A stretch of 64,000 nucleotides of DNA from NCBI GenBank assembly GCA_947396885.1, contig OX377202.1, forward strand, positions 36,169,478-36,233,477, written 5' to 3'. Below the pieces are notes generated by a model. The model worked only from the letters and a program-made list of their open reading frames with translations, did not search any database and was not told where the DNA came from. Positions 18,883 through 30,664 of the stretch are shown one piece after another. This DNA comes from Heligmosomoides polygyrus polygyrus. Taxonomy: Eukaryota; Nematoda; Chromadorea; Rhabditida; Heligmosomidae. Numbering within the stretch: position 1 is the stretch's first letter; every line of letters starts with the position of its first letter. Position numbers and translations under genes: made by a program.

Positions 18883-20410
18883 ACTTTGAGGAAATTTCCA
18901 TTATGGAATTTCCTCATCCGGCCATCCCTTCTATGGCTTCTGTTTACGGTCCCGTTCACAAGATCACCGTGGAGGAAACAGAAGCGGCTCTGAAGAAGAT
19001 GAAGCCCGGTAAGGCGACAGGGCCGAATGATCTGGCAGTCGATGTTTGGAAGTCGAAGCTCTGGTATCCTGGTGAGTGGTTGGCTGAGTTCTTCAACCAG
19101 GTAGTAAAGGAGAAGAATGTACCGGAGTGTTGGCACAACAGTACGATGAATCCGATTTGGAAGAAGAAGGGCAGTCCTGCGAACTGCTTAAATTACCGTC
19201 CGATTCGCTTGCTTTCGCGCAGCATGAAGATCTTCGAGCGAATCCTCGATAGACGAATCCGTGAAATCGTCAAGCTCTCCGACAACCAGTGCGGCTTTGT
19301 GTCTGGTTGTGGGACCATTGATGCTATACACACCGCCCGCCTCCTGGTGGAGAAGCATTGCGAGAGACAGAAGCCGGTGCATATAGCGTTTCTCGACTTG
19401 GAGAAGGCCTTCGACTGCGTACCGCGTGAGCTTATATGGTACGCCTTGCGACGACATAACGTACCTGAGGAACTCATGGAGTGGGTGCGGGTGCTCTACT
19501 CTTTCCCAAAGAGTAGAGTGCAAACTGCAGCTGGAACCTCAATGGAGTTTCCCGTCTCTGTTGTGGTACACCAGGGTTCTGCGCTTTCTCCACTCCTCTT
19601 TGTTGTCGTCGTGGATGTCATTACGCGAGATCTTCATCAGCCTGTTCCATGGACGCTGCTTTATGCTGATGACGTGATGCTTGCTTGCGAAGACAAATAC
19701 GATCTCGCGGCAGCGGCAGGTGCAAGCTTGGTGCGACCGTCTGGCAAGGTTCGGACTCAGATTGAACGTCAGGAAGACCTAACGACTGACGTGAACGAGT
19801 CCGGCTCCATTAGGTTTAACGGTGTTGAACTTGCACGCACTTCGGTGTTTAAATACCTGGGATCAGCAATAGCGTCTGACGGCGGTCTGATGGTTGAAGT
19901 GAACTAACGCGTGAGTGCAGCTTGGTCCAAGTGGCGTTCGCTGACTGGCGTGCTCTGCGATGGGAAGATTTCAGAGCACCTGAAGTCGAAGATTTACAGA
20001 GCCGTCGTGCGGCCGGTAGCGGTGTACGGCGCTGAGTGTTGGCCTGCGACTAAGGAAGTTGAAACGCGGCTCGGCGTCATGGAGACGAAGATGCTGCGCT
20101 GGACGGCTGGAGTCACCCGCATGGACCGCATTCGAAATGATGCTATTCGGCAGAAGTTCGGTGTCGCGCGAAGCGCGCTTGCGATGGTACGGCCACGTTC
20201 TGCGTGGGAAAGAAGACAGCGTCCGCAAGATAGGCCTTCAGTTGGAAGTATCTGGAAAGCGGCCTAGAGGGCACCCGAAGCAGCGTTGGTCAGATACGTT
20301 ACACACGGACATGAAAATAGCTGGTGTCCTCCTGATCAAGCGCAGGATCGGGAAAGGTGGCGTCGTAACTCCAGAAGAGCGGACCTCGCGACGAAGCGGG
20401 ACAAACGCTG
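18883..20410 (+). pseudogene. Outer RTE copy: reverse transcriptase region
   Basis: It continues the outer coding sequence after the inner insertion. The order is MEFPHPAIPSMASVYGPVHK, KKGSPANCLNYRPI, VHIAFLDLEKAFDCVPRE, VVHQGSALSPLLFVVVVD and LLYADDVMLACE with YADD intact. A frame wobble occurs at 19695-19790. At 19906 a TCA codon, by comparison with the inner copy, has become TAA. The frame then continues AAWSKWRSLTGVLCD and MLRWTAGVTRMDRIRNDAIR. A deletion near 20168 shifts the frame before the last block. The end is CGCTGAAGAAGAAG. Confidence 0.87.
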
Positions 20411-20519
20411 AAGAAGAAGAAGAACTTCTATGCAAAATATTCCTGCCTGATAATGTGTTTTACAGAAGGATGAAGATCTTTATTTGCCTATGTGCTGTAT
20501 CTGCGGGTCTAAAAAAACC

Positions 20520-20645
20520 AACATTCGAGTGGCTATCGTTGAATATCCGAGTAATTGTGGGTCTTTGGCAACCTTCGCATATTCGAGTTGTTTCGATCGT
20601 TCACAAATTTCGAATATTCGAATTGTCCTACTATATATAAGCGAG
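20520..20645. repeat. ATTCGAA-type repeat followed by TATATA head
   Basis: ATTCGAGTGGCTATCGTTGA and the following text match the left flank of the 31985-32690 satellite. CTATATATAAGCGAG at 20630 is the head motif of the composite repeats. An imperfect G run lies at 20715-20729. Confidence 0.5.
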
Positions 20646-20989
20646 AACCGGTCTGTCTGTGTGTTTGTTGTTTGCACAGGAGTGGTGGAGTGTGCTGGGG
20701 GAAGTGTGGGGATGAGGGGGGGGGGGGGAGAGAATGCAGTTGTGCAACGTGCCCGTCGACTCAGTAGACGTGCCGAACACGTGGCCAAACGCGCCTGGCA
20801 TGGTGCTGGAGGAGTATTTCATTAGAGCTCTCCAGGCGCATTTGGAAACACATGACATGTGGAGAAACTTAAGTTGATTGGATTGGTGATCTTGGCACCG
20901 CTTTACGATGGTGACCTCAGTACTAATAGCAACGAGTCGGCCGAGAGACCGCTGAACGGCAGGTTCAAATATATTAGGGGAATGGGTTT

Positions 20990-21135
20990 TTCCTGGCTAT
21001 TCGAATTCAAAAACCGAATACATTCGAAAAATGCGATTTTTTGAATATTCCGATTCAGATGCATTCGAAAAGTGCCTTTTTGAGTATTCGAATTAGGTAG
21101 AATCTTAAAATTCGAATGAAAATCATTCGAAACTA
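20990..21135. repeat. ATTCGAA-type repeat, 1-2 units
   Basis: Contains CATTCGAAAAATGCGATTTT and CATTCGAAAAGTGCC, close to the 41-bp satellite unit. It ends CATTCGAAACTATAGTGA, similar to the ACTATAGTG end of the 32-kb copy. Confidence 0.55.
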
Positions 21136-21796
21136 TAGTGAAAATATTAGTATTTTCTTTCCCGAAACGGCTCCACCGACCTCTGAGGCTTGGTTGCCCT
21201 AACAGGTACACAAATTTTGAATCCTTTCGGGTCAATGCTAGGGCGGAACGATTTCGCGCTTTATTGCCAAGACGCGTGGGAACGATCGCGCTGCTGACAA
21301 ATTCCATAAGCGGCTGCTCATCCAAATATTACCGTCCAGCTTCACCAGCCAAAACTGATCAGTTTTGGTCGAGATACATGCATTTCTTTACTTCTGAAAG
21401 GGAGGGAGATTTTACAACTCTCATTACAAAAAGCGCGTTAGGAAAATGCTAACCATACATAATGTGGCTATCAACATTTTCAAACAGTCTACCGTCCATA
21501 GAAATCACTACAGGTTTTTGCGAGTAATAAATTTGAAAAGTTAAGCGAATATACTAGGGTACCCGCTTGATGGTTTAGTAAATTGTTGAACGCCTAAAGG
21601 TTTTTAGACTTTTAAGATTGTAATATAATAACAGAATAGGAGAATAGAATTTTAAAAAGCTAAAACCGAACTTGAAAACCCTTGCGTTTATGAAGCTGTT
21701 GGCTTGTGTACATGTCACGACTTCACTCTGCTCTCGTGGAGCATTTATTCCAATTCGCCGCTTTATACTCAACTGTCCTTTAATTTTAAATTTCAG

Positions 21797-22311
21797 CAGC
21801 ACCAGTAAACAAGAAAGATGATAGCGACTCTTTGTGGAGCCAAGTCAAAAAGCGCAATGATGCACAAGAGACGTCAGTCACCATCATAACAGCAACCTCA
21901 TTTAGTACAACAACCGTTGCATCCACATTACCAACAACAACAACAGCAACTGTTGCGACCACAACAACAGCAGGAACAACTATCACTACAGGAACTACAA
22001 CTACCATCCCAATGGTCACTTCTACAACAGCAATAGCAAGAACAACAACGGCAAAAACAACTACACATGCACCTACATCTAAAACTGCCACCAGTTCGAC
22101 AACATTGGCAAGTATAACACTAGCGAAAACAGAAGCAACTGAAAGTTCGACTGCAATTGCTGTGTTAGTACCGAGTCCAGTGACATTGAGCACTATGGTT
22201 CCCTCTTCTCCTTCTTCGAGGAAGTCCTATGACTCCAGTACAGTCGATGAGGCAAAATACAGGACACAAGGAGAGCTGCCTTCAGATGAGGATTCGTCGA
22301 CAAAAAAGTAA
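21797..22311 (+). CDS. Mucin-like Thr/Ser-rich exon (likely last exon of a gene)
   Basis: An acceptor AAATTTCAG ends at 21796. The exon starts in phase 1 and stays open to TAA at 22309-22311 (171 codons). It begins with a charged stretch (APVNKKDDSDSLWSQVKKRN), then a Thr-dominated region of about 100 residues (TTTVAST, TTTTATVATTTT, GTTTTIPM), and a charged tail ending ELPSDEDSSTKK. Such sequence is typical of O-glycosylated mucin-like stalks; function is inferred from composition only. A GTAATT at 22307 could be a donor, so the exon might continue. Upstream exons were not found. It resembles the larger exon at 54019 in composition and phase, suggesting paralogues. Confidence 0.6.
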
Positions 22312-23150
22312 TTTTGATGTTATCCGTAGTTTCTGTAGATTATGCGTTCACTGAATTGAAATGCACTTGTAAAGGCTAGTTCTTCAGCTCTTCACGGTGT
22401 CATTTACCAAGGACTGTTTTGCACTCTCCCATACATACTATTTCGCCATAGTTCTTTGATTAAGATTTAAAATTCTACAAGTGCTACGACATATCTAAAG
22501 CATTGACTCGCTCTCGCTATTTGGGTTTTTATTGTTGGAGAAGTGTAGATACATAACATAATAGGTCAGCGCCCCGTAGTTCCACTTATTCTACTGTACG
22601 CTGGGCAAATCGTGAACACTGCTTGAATGGATACTTGGTTTATTTAAAGATTAGAGAGGTAAGCTTCGCGAAAATTCCGGGCAAATAATGCCATAATGTA
22701 ACTGCCTAGAAGAGAGTCGACATAAAGCCATACCTCGTTAACGAACTTTGCGCAACATCGATTTAAAAGCAAAATTAATAATCAAAGCTTTAAGTGTGAA
22801 CCTAACAATGGCCTTGGAGAAGTAGTAGCGCAAAAAAGTGACAGGAGCAACCGCCGCACATGAACGAAAACGTGACGGGCGCCCATACTGTACTGTCATC
22901 GGAGCACTCCTTGCGCAACTTTCCTAAAAAGCGACTGGCGCACTATTGCGACTTTCTTGAAACGCCTGCCCCACAGCTAGTTGATTTCCTCATCGACATG
23001 TTTTGCCACGTGAGCGAGGTCAGGCTGCTCAGTTTTCACTGTTTGCCTACGAATTACCTCATAGAAATTTTTTCGCCGATGCTACACCGACGTAGGGCTT
23101 AAAAAACTGCTCCTTACCTGCAGGCTTCGTAAATATAGTTTACCTTCCAG
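22312..23150. other. No gene recognised (downstream of the mucin-like exon)
   Basis: AT-rich 3' flank. A plus-strand open frame at 22860-23102 (80 codons) looks weakly protein-like (VDFLIDMFCHVSEVRLLSFH) but has no clear splice sites or start. Left uncalled. Confidence 0.4.
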
Positions 23151-23160
23151 CATCATGCTA

Positions 23161-24500
23161 CTAGCCGTCTGCATCATTTGCTATGGTCCAGCAAACCTTT
23201 GAAACGTCAAATCCAATTTTCTCCTCAGTTCGATCATTGAAGTCCTTTGTACTCCGTTCTGCACCGTATACTGGCGTCCAAGCTATCGGCACTCGGCCGC
23301 CTTCTTCCAATTGTTCTTTCACGAGCCGCACTGTCCTTTGAAACTGCACGTCTCCACTTTCTGGAATACCATAATCCATACTGCTGCGTTCTCTAGTTGA
23401 TGAGCGTTTCTCGCAACTTTGAATTCGACGCTGTGACTTTCATGATTAAACACGGTAAGGCCGATCTTTCTCCATGAGAAGTGCTGTTACTGGAACGAGG
23501 ACCTGCTCGGCCGCTTTTCTCATTCTTCCTCTTTGAGATCTTCCCTTGGCTTCTCAAATGCAACCTTGTTAAAGTCTATCATGCATTTCTCATCAAGCAG
23601 CGGGTGATTCGATATTCCTTTGTTTGGGCACGAGAATTCCGTCCAGTCCGCGCATATGTCTTACGCGATACGAAGAATGTGCCGCAGGGCTTTCGCGTCT
23701 ATCCTCACTACGATATTCTTGTATAACATGTCCTTTGTCTGGTACTGCGATGTTGGTTATGATGAAGATCGAGTAGCCTCTCCATGCCCACCAAACCACC
23801 GTGAATAATTTTTTTGCGAACGCACCCGGGGTCGAAATGTCTCGAATAACTCCTAGTGTCACCCTTCCGAGGCACTTATACAGACGCATACCTGTCCATT
23901 GCGCTCCAAAATGCCAATCCTCTGAAACAACCACAATATGCTTTACAGACTCCAACCTTTGGCCTTCTAGCCTTTTTTCCACTCAAATGACGTGTGTCAA
24001 ACCTATTGTAAGGCAATTAGATACTATCCGCAGCATATCCAAGCGTACTCGCGCTGGCTCACTTATCCCCCATCTGTTCTAGCAAATTCGAGTTACCTGC
24101 AAGGCCCTAAACAGTACTGCCCACTCACAGTTCAGATTCGTGCTTCGAGATTTCTCATTCGGGGACATCCCCTATCTCCTGTCACCCACTTGAAGAAACA
24201 CCCTTCTCTCTAAATATACAATATCTCTTTCGTACTGCCTTTCATCCGTTTTCACATCCTCTCACTCTACTATCTGACCCGCTCATGCGTCTTGGCCATC
24301 TCTTGTAGTATTTCCGTCTCATATTCCTCCAAGGCCCTATCCATGTTACATACCCTTTGGGCGCAGCATTGGATGGGAACGCCAGGTTTACTCCTTGGTA
24401 GAAGAGAAATTCTTTGGAATACCGTGGCCGAGAAAACTACTTTTATAAGTCTGATTTGTTGATGGCCTGCCGGGACAGCACACCACCACCACCGCACACT
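23161..24500 (-). pseudogene. Unidentified protein-like remnants on the minus strand
   Basis: Three minus-strand patches read like real protein: 24500-24285 (MDRALEEYETEILQEMAK), 23982-23593 (SVKHIVVVSEDWHFGAQWTG, MRLYKCLGRVTLG) and 23379-23161 (MDYGIPESGDVQFQRTVRLV, KEQLEEGGRVPIAWTPVYG). Stops lie between them and no convincing splice sites were seen. The family was not recognised. A decayed retroelement polyprotein or a multi-exon pseudogene would both fit. Confidence 0.3.
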
Positions 24501-24514
24501 CTATACCTAAAAAA

Positions 24515-25970
24515 TTGAGCGAACGAACACTGTTGGAATCATGGACAAAACGATCTCGAACACAGCGGCTTCTTAGCTCTAGAGTCCCTCCTACTACAGC
24601 TGACCTGAGAATATCAGTTTCTTTAAGTTCTTTTTTAACTACACTAGAATCATTAACAATAAGATTATCAACATGTGATACGCTTGAAATGACATTCGGC
24701 GATGACTTGAATGTATTTGAAAGGAGGCTTTCAGATAGAATTATAAAGGTAAGCATTCTCTTCCAAAGTTCTTCTATCACTCTATTGCTTCTAATGTTGA
24801 CCGCACCTAACTTACCAGAGTATTGGCTTCTTAATGCACTTCGGCACGTAAGAGAACTTCATAACCACTTCCATTGCGTTAACCACTTCACCAATAGAAG
24901 AAGAACTCTTGACAGGAGCCGCAAAGCTGCCTGGATTACCACCTTTAACATTCAAAACGAGCATCGTTGCCACACTGGAATGATCGAAATAAAACAGCGT
25001 AAACGATTCAGTAGACCTTTGCCAGGGAACTGCAATCTTCTAGTTGGTTGACTCACACCTCGAGGTCGCTCACAGCCGATGCTTGCGCAAAATTGGCGAT
25101 TTGGTTCTAAATTCGATAAACTGTGAAGATGAATAGGAGGGATTTCTGACGACTCTCAGGAGCGGTAGTAAGACAGTTAGAAATCCGGAAGTGATGGCAG
25201 GCAGAATAAACGGTCGGTGCAAAATCAGCCGCCGAGATGTGCCAGGGACCAGCCGCTCACAGCCGCTGATTTTGTGAAGATTTCTTTTAACATTGCGAGT
25301 CCGGTAGAAACACTACGCCGACCCGTCCTACTGCGCCTAATACATGCACACCATTGCGGTTGAAGGTTTTCGACATTTTTGTGTCGGAGCTCTTCTGCCC
25401 AGGTGAAAAGAGGCCAGTGGTAAGCAACACCTACTGAATAGGTTAGAGAGCGCTCAAAACAAGTGTATCCAGTCATATGTAGGAGTCAAGCTTTCAAATA
25501 CTCAAACAACAGGATTTTAAAACAACCTGACATGTTGGAACTGAATTTGATGAGCTCCGATCGTAAAGCAAAGGTACTTCCTAATGTTCTCTATGTCGCA
25601 TCATCTCTATGCATTTCAACGCATGATTCGTTTTCCCCGCTCACACATGCGCTTCATATCCATCCCTTGTAGACTACAATATAAGCTTCGACACATTGCC
25701 TAAACTCGGTCAGAAGCAATATGTAGACATGGCACTTGGTTGTGTCACTACACTGGCACATTTGAAGAGAGAGCAGGCAATGAAAGAATATTAATAATAG
25801 AATAGAATTTTTAATAAAGAATAGACTTATTAAGAATAAACTGTTCGATTTAGGCATGCCAGGATAGAGGACAATGTCGCAAATTCAGACCAATTAAGCG
25901 AAAAATTGTAAGTATTCTGTTGAAATGAGCTAGAACTTTATTTGTTAAAAACCAGCAGTGGTACTAAAAG
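24515..25970. other. No gene recognised
   Basis: Both strands have a long open frame at 24388-25051, with Ser/Leu-rich text, and neither shows domain features. Short inverted text AAAATCAGCCGC and GCGGCTGATTTT lies at 25220-25275. Nothing else could be supported. Confidence 0.35.
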
Positions 25971-25982
25971 CGTCCGCTTCAG

Positions 25983-26086
25983 AAATACCGACATGTTCTT
26001 CATCACCGTAATTGCAACTGTATTCGCTTTCGCTTTTGTAACGGTTACATATCTTTACTTCAACTACAAGAAGGCAGTTCATAAAG
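25983..26086 (+). CDS. Candidate first exon: membrane anchor
   Basis: An acceptor-like CTTCAG ends at 25982, ten bases before ATG at 25993. In nematodes this is the arrangement of a spliced-leader trans-splice site. Coding is 31 codons plus one base: MFFITVIATVFAFAFVTVTY, then LYFNYKKAVHK, a single strongly hydrophobic segment followed by basic residues. The donor is AAAG-GTTCGT at 26087, phase 1. That phase matches both mucin-like exons (21797 lies upstream, so only 54019 is possible on this strand), and joining would place a type II anchor before the charged N-terminal part of the mucin. The intron would then be about 28 kb. RNA support is missing. Confidence 0.45.
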
Positions 26087-26089
26087 GTT

Positions 26090-27275
26090 CGTTGTTGCCA
26101 AAATGTTGCCTATAGAGCCCATTGTCATTTTTTATATTTTTGCATATATATTTTTTATTTTTTATATCCCGATAATTTTTGGGCTTGGTGGTCGAGTGCT
26201 AATCTAATACTAGTACTATTCGATCAGTGCGACCAATCTCTGCAATTTTTAGTAGTAAGAGACGAGGATAACTAAGAGAGCAATTATTTTCCCAATATTA
26301 ATCTGTAGGTTGATCCGACTTGACTGCAGCTTTGACTGCCGTTTCAAGAGAAACCATAAAGGCTGTAACACAAATGAAAGAAAGTGTAGCACTTCGCAAG
26401 AAGGAATTATCTTTCAATGCGATTTGGTTGTCTTACCGTTAGAGTACGTGATACGTTTCAAGGCTTATTGAAATGGAGCAACGTTTGACACTACCTACGA
26501 CGAAGCGATTTCACAAAATGTAGATGAAGAGTGTCTGTGCATTAATATATAAAAACAGATTAATTTCGTCGCCTTGCATGAGACTTACCGATGAAAACCA
26601 ACACTCAGACCTGCTCAGTAGTGAAGGCTGTTGGACTGTCAAAATTCTAAGTGGTTTTTCAAAATATTAGGTTAATTGCACATTCCTTACTAACCTTTTT
26701 GCTCATTACTTAGTAAGAGCAATTTACCCTGCCCATGAGAAGTGCTACACAACGTTCAAGTCTCGTAGCTGTTCCTAAAAAGATTCGTTCTACTATAATA
26801 GGTAATTTAGCTAACCAAAAATATTCCACACAGTATTTTTATTTATCTTCGTAATCAACTAGCTTAAAACCTGGGCATTCTTGTAGAGAAGATTCTAATC
26901 TTCTGTGCCACTCAGGTTTGTTAAAATTCGACTTTATTACGCGTAACTATTCGACAGTGTCGTCGTTTTCGAAGGCTTGAAAGAGGATCGGTGCTTTGGG
27001 TGCTCTACACTTACACCGTCAATTTCCACAATTTTGCCAACCCTGCTGCGCTAACGGAATCCCAAGAGCGTCACGAAGAAATTACTCCAATACGAGCGCA
27101 ACTCTACGCTGCTTTATCAGCACTGGAAGACCGCACGACATGCGACAACCAATTAGCAAGTGAAACACACTCGGTATACGGACCGAGGTGTTATGGGGTG
27201 CACTCTTGTGACGAGTCCTTTTCTTCCTTAACTCTGCGAAGTACGGGTTTGAAGGGGGTGCGGAATGCCTACGTG
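26090..27275. other. No gene recognised; one weak coding patch
   Basis: Mostly AT-rich. The plus strand at 27030-27180 reads AALTESQERHEEITPIRAQL and YAALSALEDRTTCDNQL, which looks like protein, possibly the N-terminus of a retroelement gag. No domain or splice sites were recognised. Confidence 0.3.
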
Positions 27276-27278
27276 TCC

Positions 27279-27615
27279 ACTATAGTTGTGCTCTCGCAAA
27301 ATTTTCGAATATTCGAATGGTTTCGAATACCCGAAATTTTCGAGCATTCGAATTTCGAATACATTCGAAAAACGTGATTTTTTGAACATTCGAATTCGAA
27401 TACATTCGAAAAACGCGATTTTTTGAACATTCGAATTCGAACACATTCGAAAAACGCGATTTCTTGGACATTCGAATTCGAATACATTCGAAAAACGCGA
27501 TTTTTTGAACATTCGAATTCGAATACATTCGAAAAACGCGATTTTTTGAACATTCGAATTCGAATATTGATTCGAATATTCTATTCGAATATTCGAATAT
27601 TTTCGAATGGAACAT
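27279..27615. repeat. 41-bp satellite array (about 5 units) with CACTATAGTTGTGCTC end
   Basis: CACTATAGTTGTGCTCGCAA marks the left end; its complement ends the 32-kb copy. Units are ACATTCGAATTCGAATACAT followed by TCGAAAAACGCGATTTTTTG and one A. Because three units equal 41 codons, all frames can stay open for long distances, giving spurious open frames on the minus strand. Confidence 0.85.
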
Positions 27616-27674
27616 TGGGTTACAGAAAGGAAAAAACATGGCTGGTGCTTTGGTGGCAATGACCAATAGACGGT

Positions 27675-28435
27675 TTACCCTGACGTAGTAGGAAATTTAC
27701 ATTCGTTTGCAAAGCGTTTAACAAAAGTTTTAATGGAGTGATCTTTCCACCGAATTCTTCTATGCCTGAAAGGATGAAATATGTTACTGGTCATCAAACC
27801 AAACAACACGTTCTTAAAAAGTTTAGTTCTTTTTCCTGGTCGACTGATAAAAAGATTCCAAAGGCCATACCTTACCTTAGCCCAATAAAAGGCCAGGTGA
27901 TATAGCACGGGATATAGCTGGTGGAGCGCTTACCTTTGGTTTAAATTGCTGGGGTTACATATGTGCATCCACCTTTTCGGCTTACCATGGAACCCCTTAC
28001 CATGGAACCCCTAGTAACTCTCAATGAAACTATTTGCTTCATTGGAGACCAAGGTCATCATGATGGAGATTTTCGAAACCGGAAGGTTCCATCTGCTTCA
28101 TATTTTTATTCACATTACCTAAGAAACATGAAGTGTACATAAGAAGGAGCTTAGAGTCATGCGTATCCCTGAGAAGTGCTTGGGTGTTGTTTGTGCATTA
28201 TTTTTGATGGCATAGGAGAGTGCGGAAAGGTCTAAATGATCTCCGTGATTGAGAAAAGTGGTCGTCGAATAGATGTGTATAATATAATAGCTGCCTTCTC
28301 TACAGTGCTTACCTAACGATTGTTCGAGCCGAAAACTTGGCCGCAGTTAACCCCACTCCCACAAACTCAGATCCATAGTCAGCTCGGGCGTACGTTCCGA
28401 CGAATAAAATAGCATGGCCTGTTTCTTTTAAGTTT
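27675..28435. other. No gene supported
   Basis: A minus-strand open frame at 27908-27675 is followed by a good donor-like GCTAAG-GTAAGG at about 27880 on that strand, but no partner exon or domain was found. The rest is stop-rich. Confidence 0.3.
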
Positions 28436-28784
28436 CCTCAATGAGCGCCTTCGCGCAATTTCAGCACCACCCTTTCATGGAACCGCCTACTTTAGTGCTC
28501 TTTGCGCCGCGTTTCAAAGTTTCTATACTTTACAATAGGAGCCATTTTCTTGCTCTACAGTCTGCACCATGCAACAGGTTGGGTTTTGTACAGCTGATAG
28601 ATTCCAGGAGCACATATGCTGCGCAAAAAGGAAAAGTTTGTTATAATTACCATACTATACAATAAACTGCCAAGAGCTATTGATCGGCGCCGCGCAGAAA
28701 TTAGTCGAAAAATAGGTGAGAAATCGAAGACAGTTAGTCATAAAATAGCGAAAATTACTCAAAGGTCTTCTACGTGCTTGGGGA

Positions 28785-28935
28785 TTCAGAAAACGTGCCG
28801 AAAGCGTCGTCTAACGTGACTGGGGATCCGGAAAATGTGTCGTACTCGTCACCCGACGTGCATGTGGATTCAGAAGACGTACCGAAGTCGTCGTTCAACG
28901 TGATTGGGGACTCAGATATCGCCGACCATCACTTA
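28785..28935 (+). repeat. 42-bp minisatellite, 3-4 units
   Basis: Units contain GGGGATTCAGAAAACGTGCC, GGGGATCCGGAAAATGTGTC and GTGGATTCAGAAGACGTACC. Spacing is near 42-44 bp. Confidence 0.6.
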
Positions 28936-28979
28936 ACCGTCCGAAGATGATGCCGATGTTGAGAAGAGTAGTGGCGGTG

Positions 28980-30450
28980 GGGGGTGGGGGAGGTTCTGGA
29001 TGGCTTCATACCGCAAAACTACTCACGTGATCTTAAGGAAAGTAAAGCAAGGTTGGAACATAGCAAGGTTCTTAAATATTGCCTTTTATTGCTAGGGAGG
29101 AAAGAAAGCAGAATGAGCAGAGCAACTGGCTTGATGTGATTGTCCTTACCATTACCTTTGTGATACTGCAACATCGCGCGAAGCGCGCAAGTGCGGGCAC
29201 GCCGATAGGCGTGACGGATATATATTACAGGCACCAATATTTTTGCCATTAATTACATCAAGGACTACTGAGGAATTGTGGTGCCGCTTTTTTGCTGTCC
29301 TACCGATATTTGAACAACAACATATCCTATGTGCGACATAAGATGAAGTAGACAAGTACTTTCGGGTTATAGACAGCCAATCCAGGACCAAGAAGAGCAC
29401 AACCGAGAAACATTGAGTGATCTGACTTCCTGATTTAAGGAGCACTGATGTAATCTTGGAGCTGTTATTTTGATTGACTAGGGTGACTTATTCAATTTTG
29501 AAACAAATCTATTACTTCGACAACAATGTAGGAACTGACCAGCTGTGTCACCTTCATAACAGGGAGCTCCTAGGCCGACTTATTATTCCTAAGAAAGTAT
29601 GATACTCATTCATATGGACAATTCAGTCATCCAGTTATCATCTTAGATCCCCGAATGAATTCTGAGTACTAGTTTTGGTAATTACAATGTTACTGCTAAT
29701 GTTGAGTATGCAGATATCCGTGCAGCCATCGCGTCGTCCATGATGCCACAGGTTTCTAAAAATGTTGAGAGGAATGTCTTCTCTGCTGGTCGGTAAATGA
29801 TCTAGGTGACTGGTCCAGTTACAGATTTCACTCGAATGAGTTTTTAAATGCTGGTCTGTAAGTAACCTAAAGTTGTTAAGTCGGTTAAGTCTACTGTTCG
29901 AAAAATTACAGCAACAAAATGTCAGCGAAAACCTGCAGGAACTAGATATGGAAACAGCGGAGAGACTGCATGAGATAGTGAGAAATAGTGAGACAGGGCC
30001 CTGAACTTGTTTTCGTTTACTGCTCTAGCCATAGGTAAAAGGTTATTATAGCAATAATATGAATTCGTGCTTTGTTATGTTATGTTATGATGACTATGAG
30101 CATTAATCTGTGGAAGAATCTGCTGCTCGCAAAGTTCCGAGCAAGAAAAAGTACAATAGAAGCCGCCTCTGACGCACTTTCAGATGCACTTTTGGAAAAA
30201 TGGCGAATATGTGTCATTTCCATTTCCGCGTTTCGTATTCCGGTTTCCGGTCATTTTTGAGCGTTTCCGTTCCGCCTTTCGTCTTCCGTTTTTCCAGAAA
30301 AATTTCCGCACATCCCTGATCAAAACCCAACAAACAGAAGCAGAGTTTCTTGAGGAAATCTTCGCGATTAGATGTTTTCATGCTTCTGCGCCTTATAGGA
30401 TTGCAAGAAAGATTAATCTTGAGCAGCCTAACCTCTCCCCTCCTTGTATT
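28980..30450. other. No gene recognised
   Basis: Contains a hairpin CGCGCGAAGCGCGCAAGTGC at 29170, shared in type with 3903 (CGCGCAAAGCGCGCAAGTGC). Open frames are short and without features. Confidence 0.4.
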
Positions 30451-30462
30451 GGTAGTCCTAAT

Positions 30463-30664
30463 GGTACTTGTGAAGCAAAGGGCCCGTGGTGCCGTGAAGT
30501 TGCCGGGAAACATGTTAACGCGGCAAACCCACGGCACCACGGAGAAGGTACTTATGAAGCAGCCGTCCTCGGGTGCCGTGGGTTGCCGCGTTTCCATTGC
30601 CGTTGCCGCGTTAACATGTTTTCCGGCAGCCCCACGGCACCACGAGCCCTGCTTCATAAGTACC
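30463..30664. mobile_element. hAT-like MITE with 8-bp target duplication
   Basis: The element is 202 bp. The left end GGTACTTGTGAAGCAAAGGG and the right end (reverse complement GGTACTTATGAAGCAGGGCT) are inverted repeats. GTCCTAAT flanks it at 30455-30462 and 30665-30672. The arms pair further through GTGGTGCCGTG, AACATGTTAACGCGGCAA. An extra internal GGTACTTATGAAGCAG near 30547 suggests internal rearrangement. An 8-bp duplication fits hAT elements; no transposase is present. Confidence 0.85.

Larger units (their letters stand above)
14313..20421 (+). mobile_element. Outer RTE-type retrotransposon, full length, split by an inner copy
   Basis: The plus-strand element runs 14313-15727 and resumes at 18883-20421. 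GAACTTCTATGCAAAAT occurs at 14296-14312 and 20422-20438, a 17-bp target duplication, so both ends are real. Excluding the insert it is about 2.95 kb. The 5' leader GGTGGCGATGTCCG matches the 5' end of the inner copy. It carries an APE-type endonuclease and an RT in one line of coding sequence, now broken by deletions, frameshifts and a nonsense change. The GAA tail directly follows the coding region. Confidence 0.92.

Noticed and set aside
21786..22193. 135-codon minus-strand Val-rich open frame
   Set aside because: Antisense shadow of the Thr-rich exon at 21797-22311.
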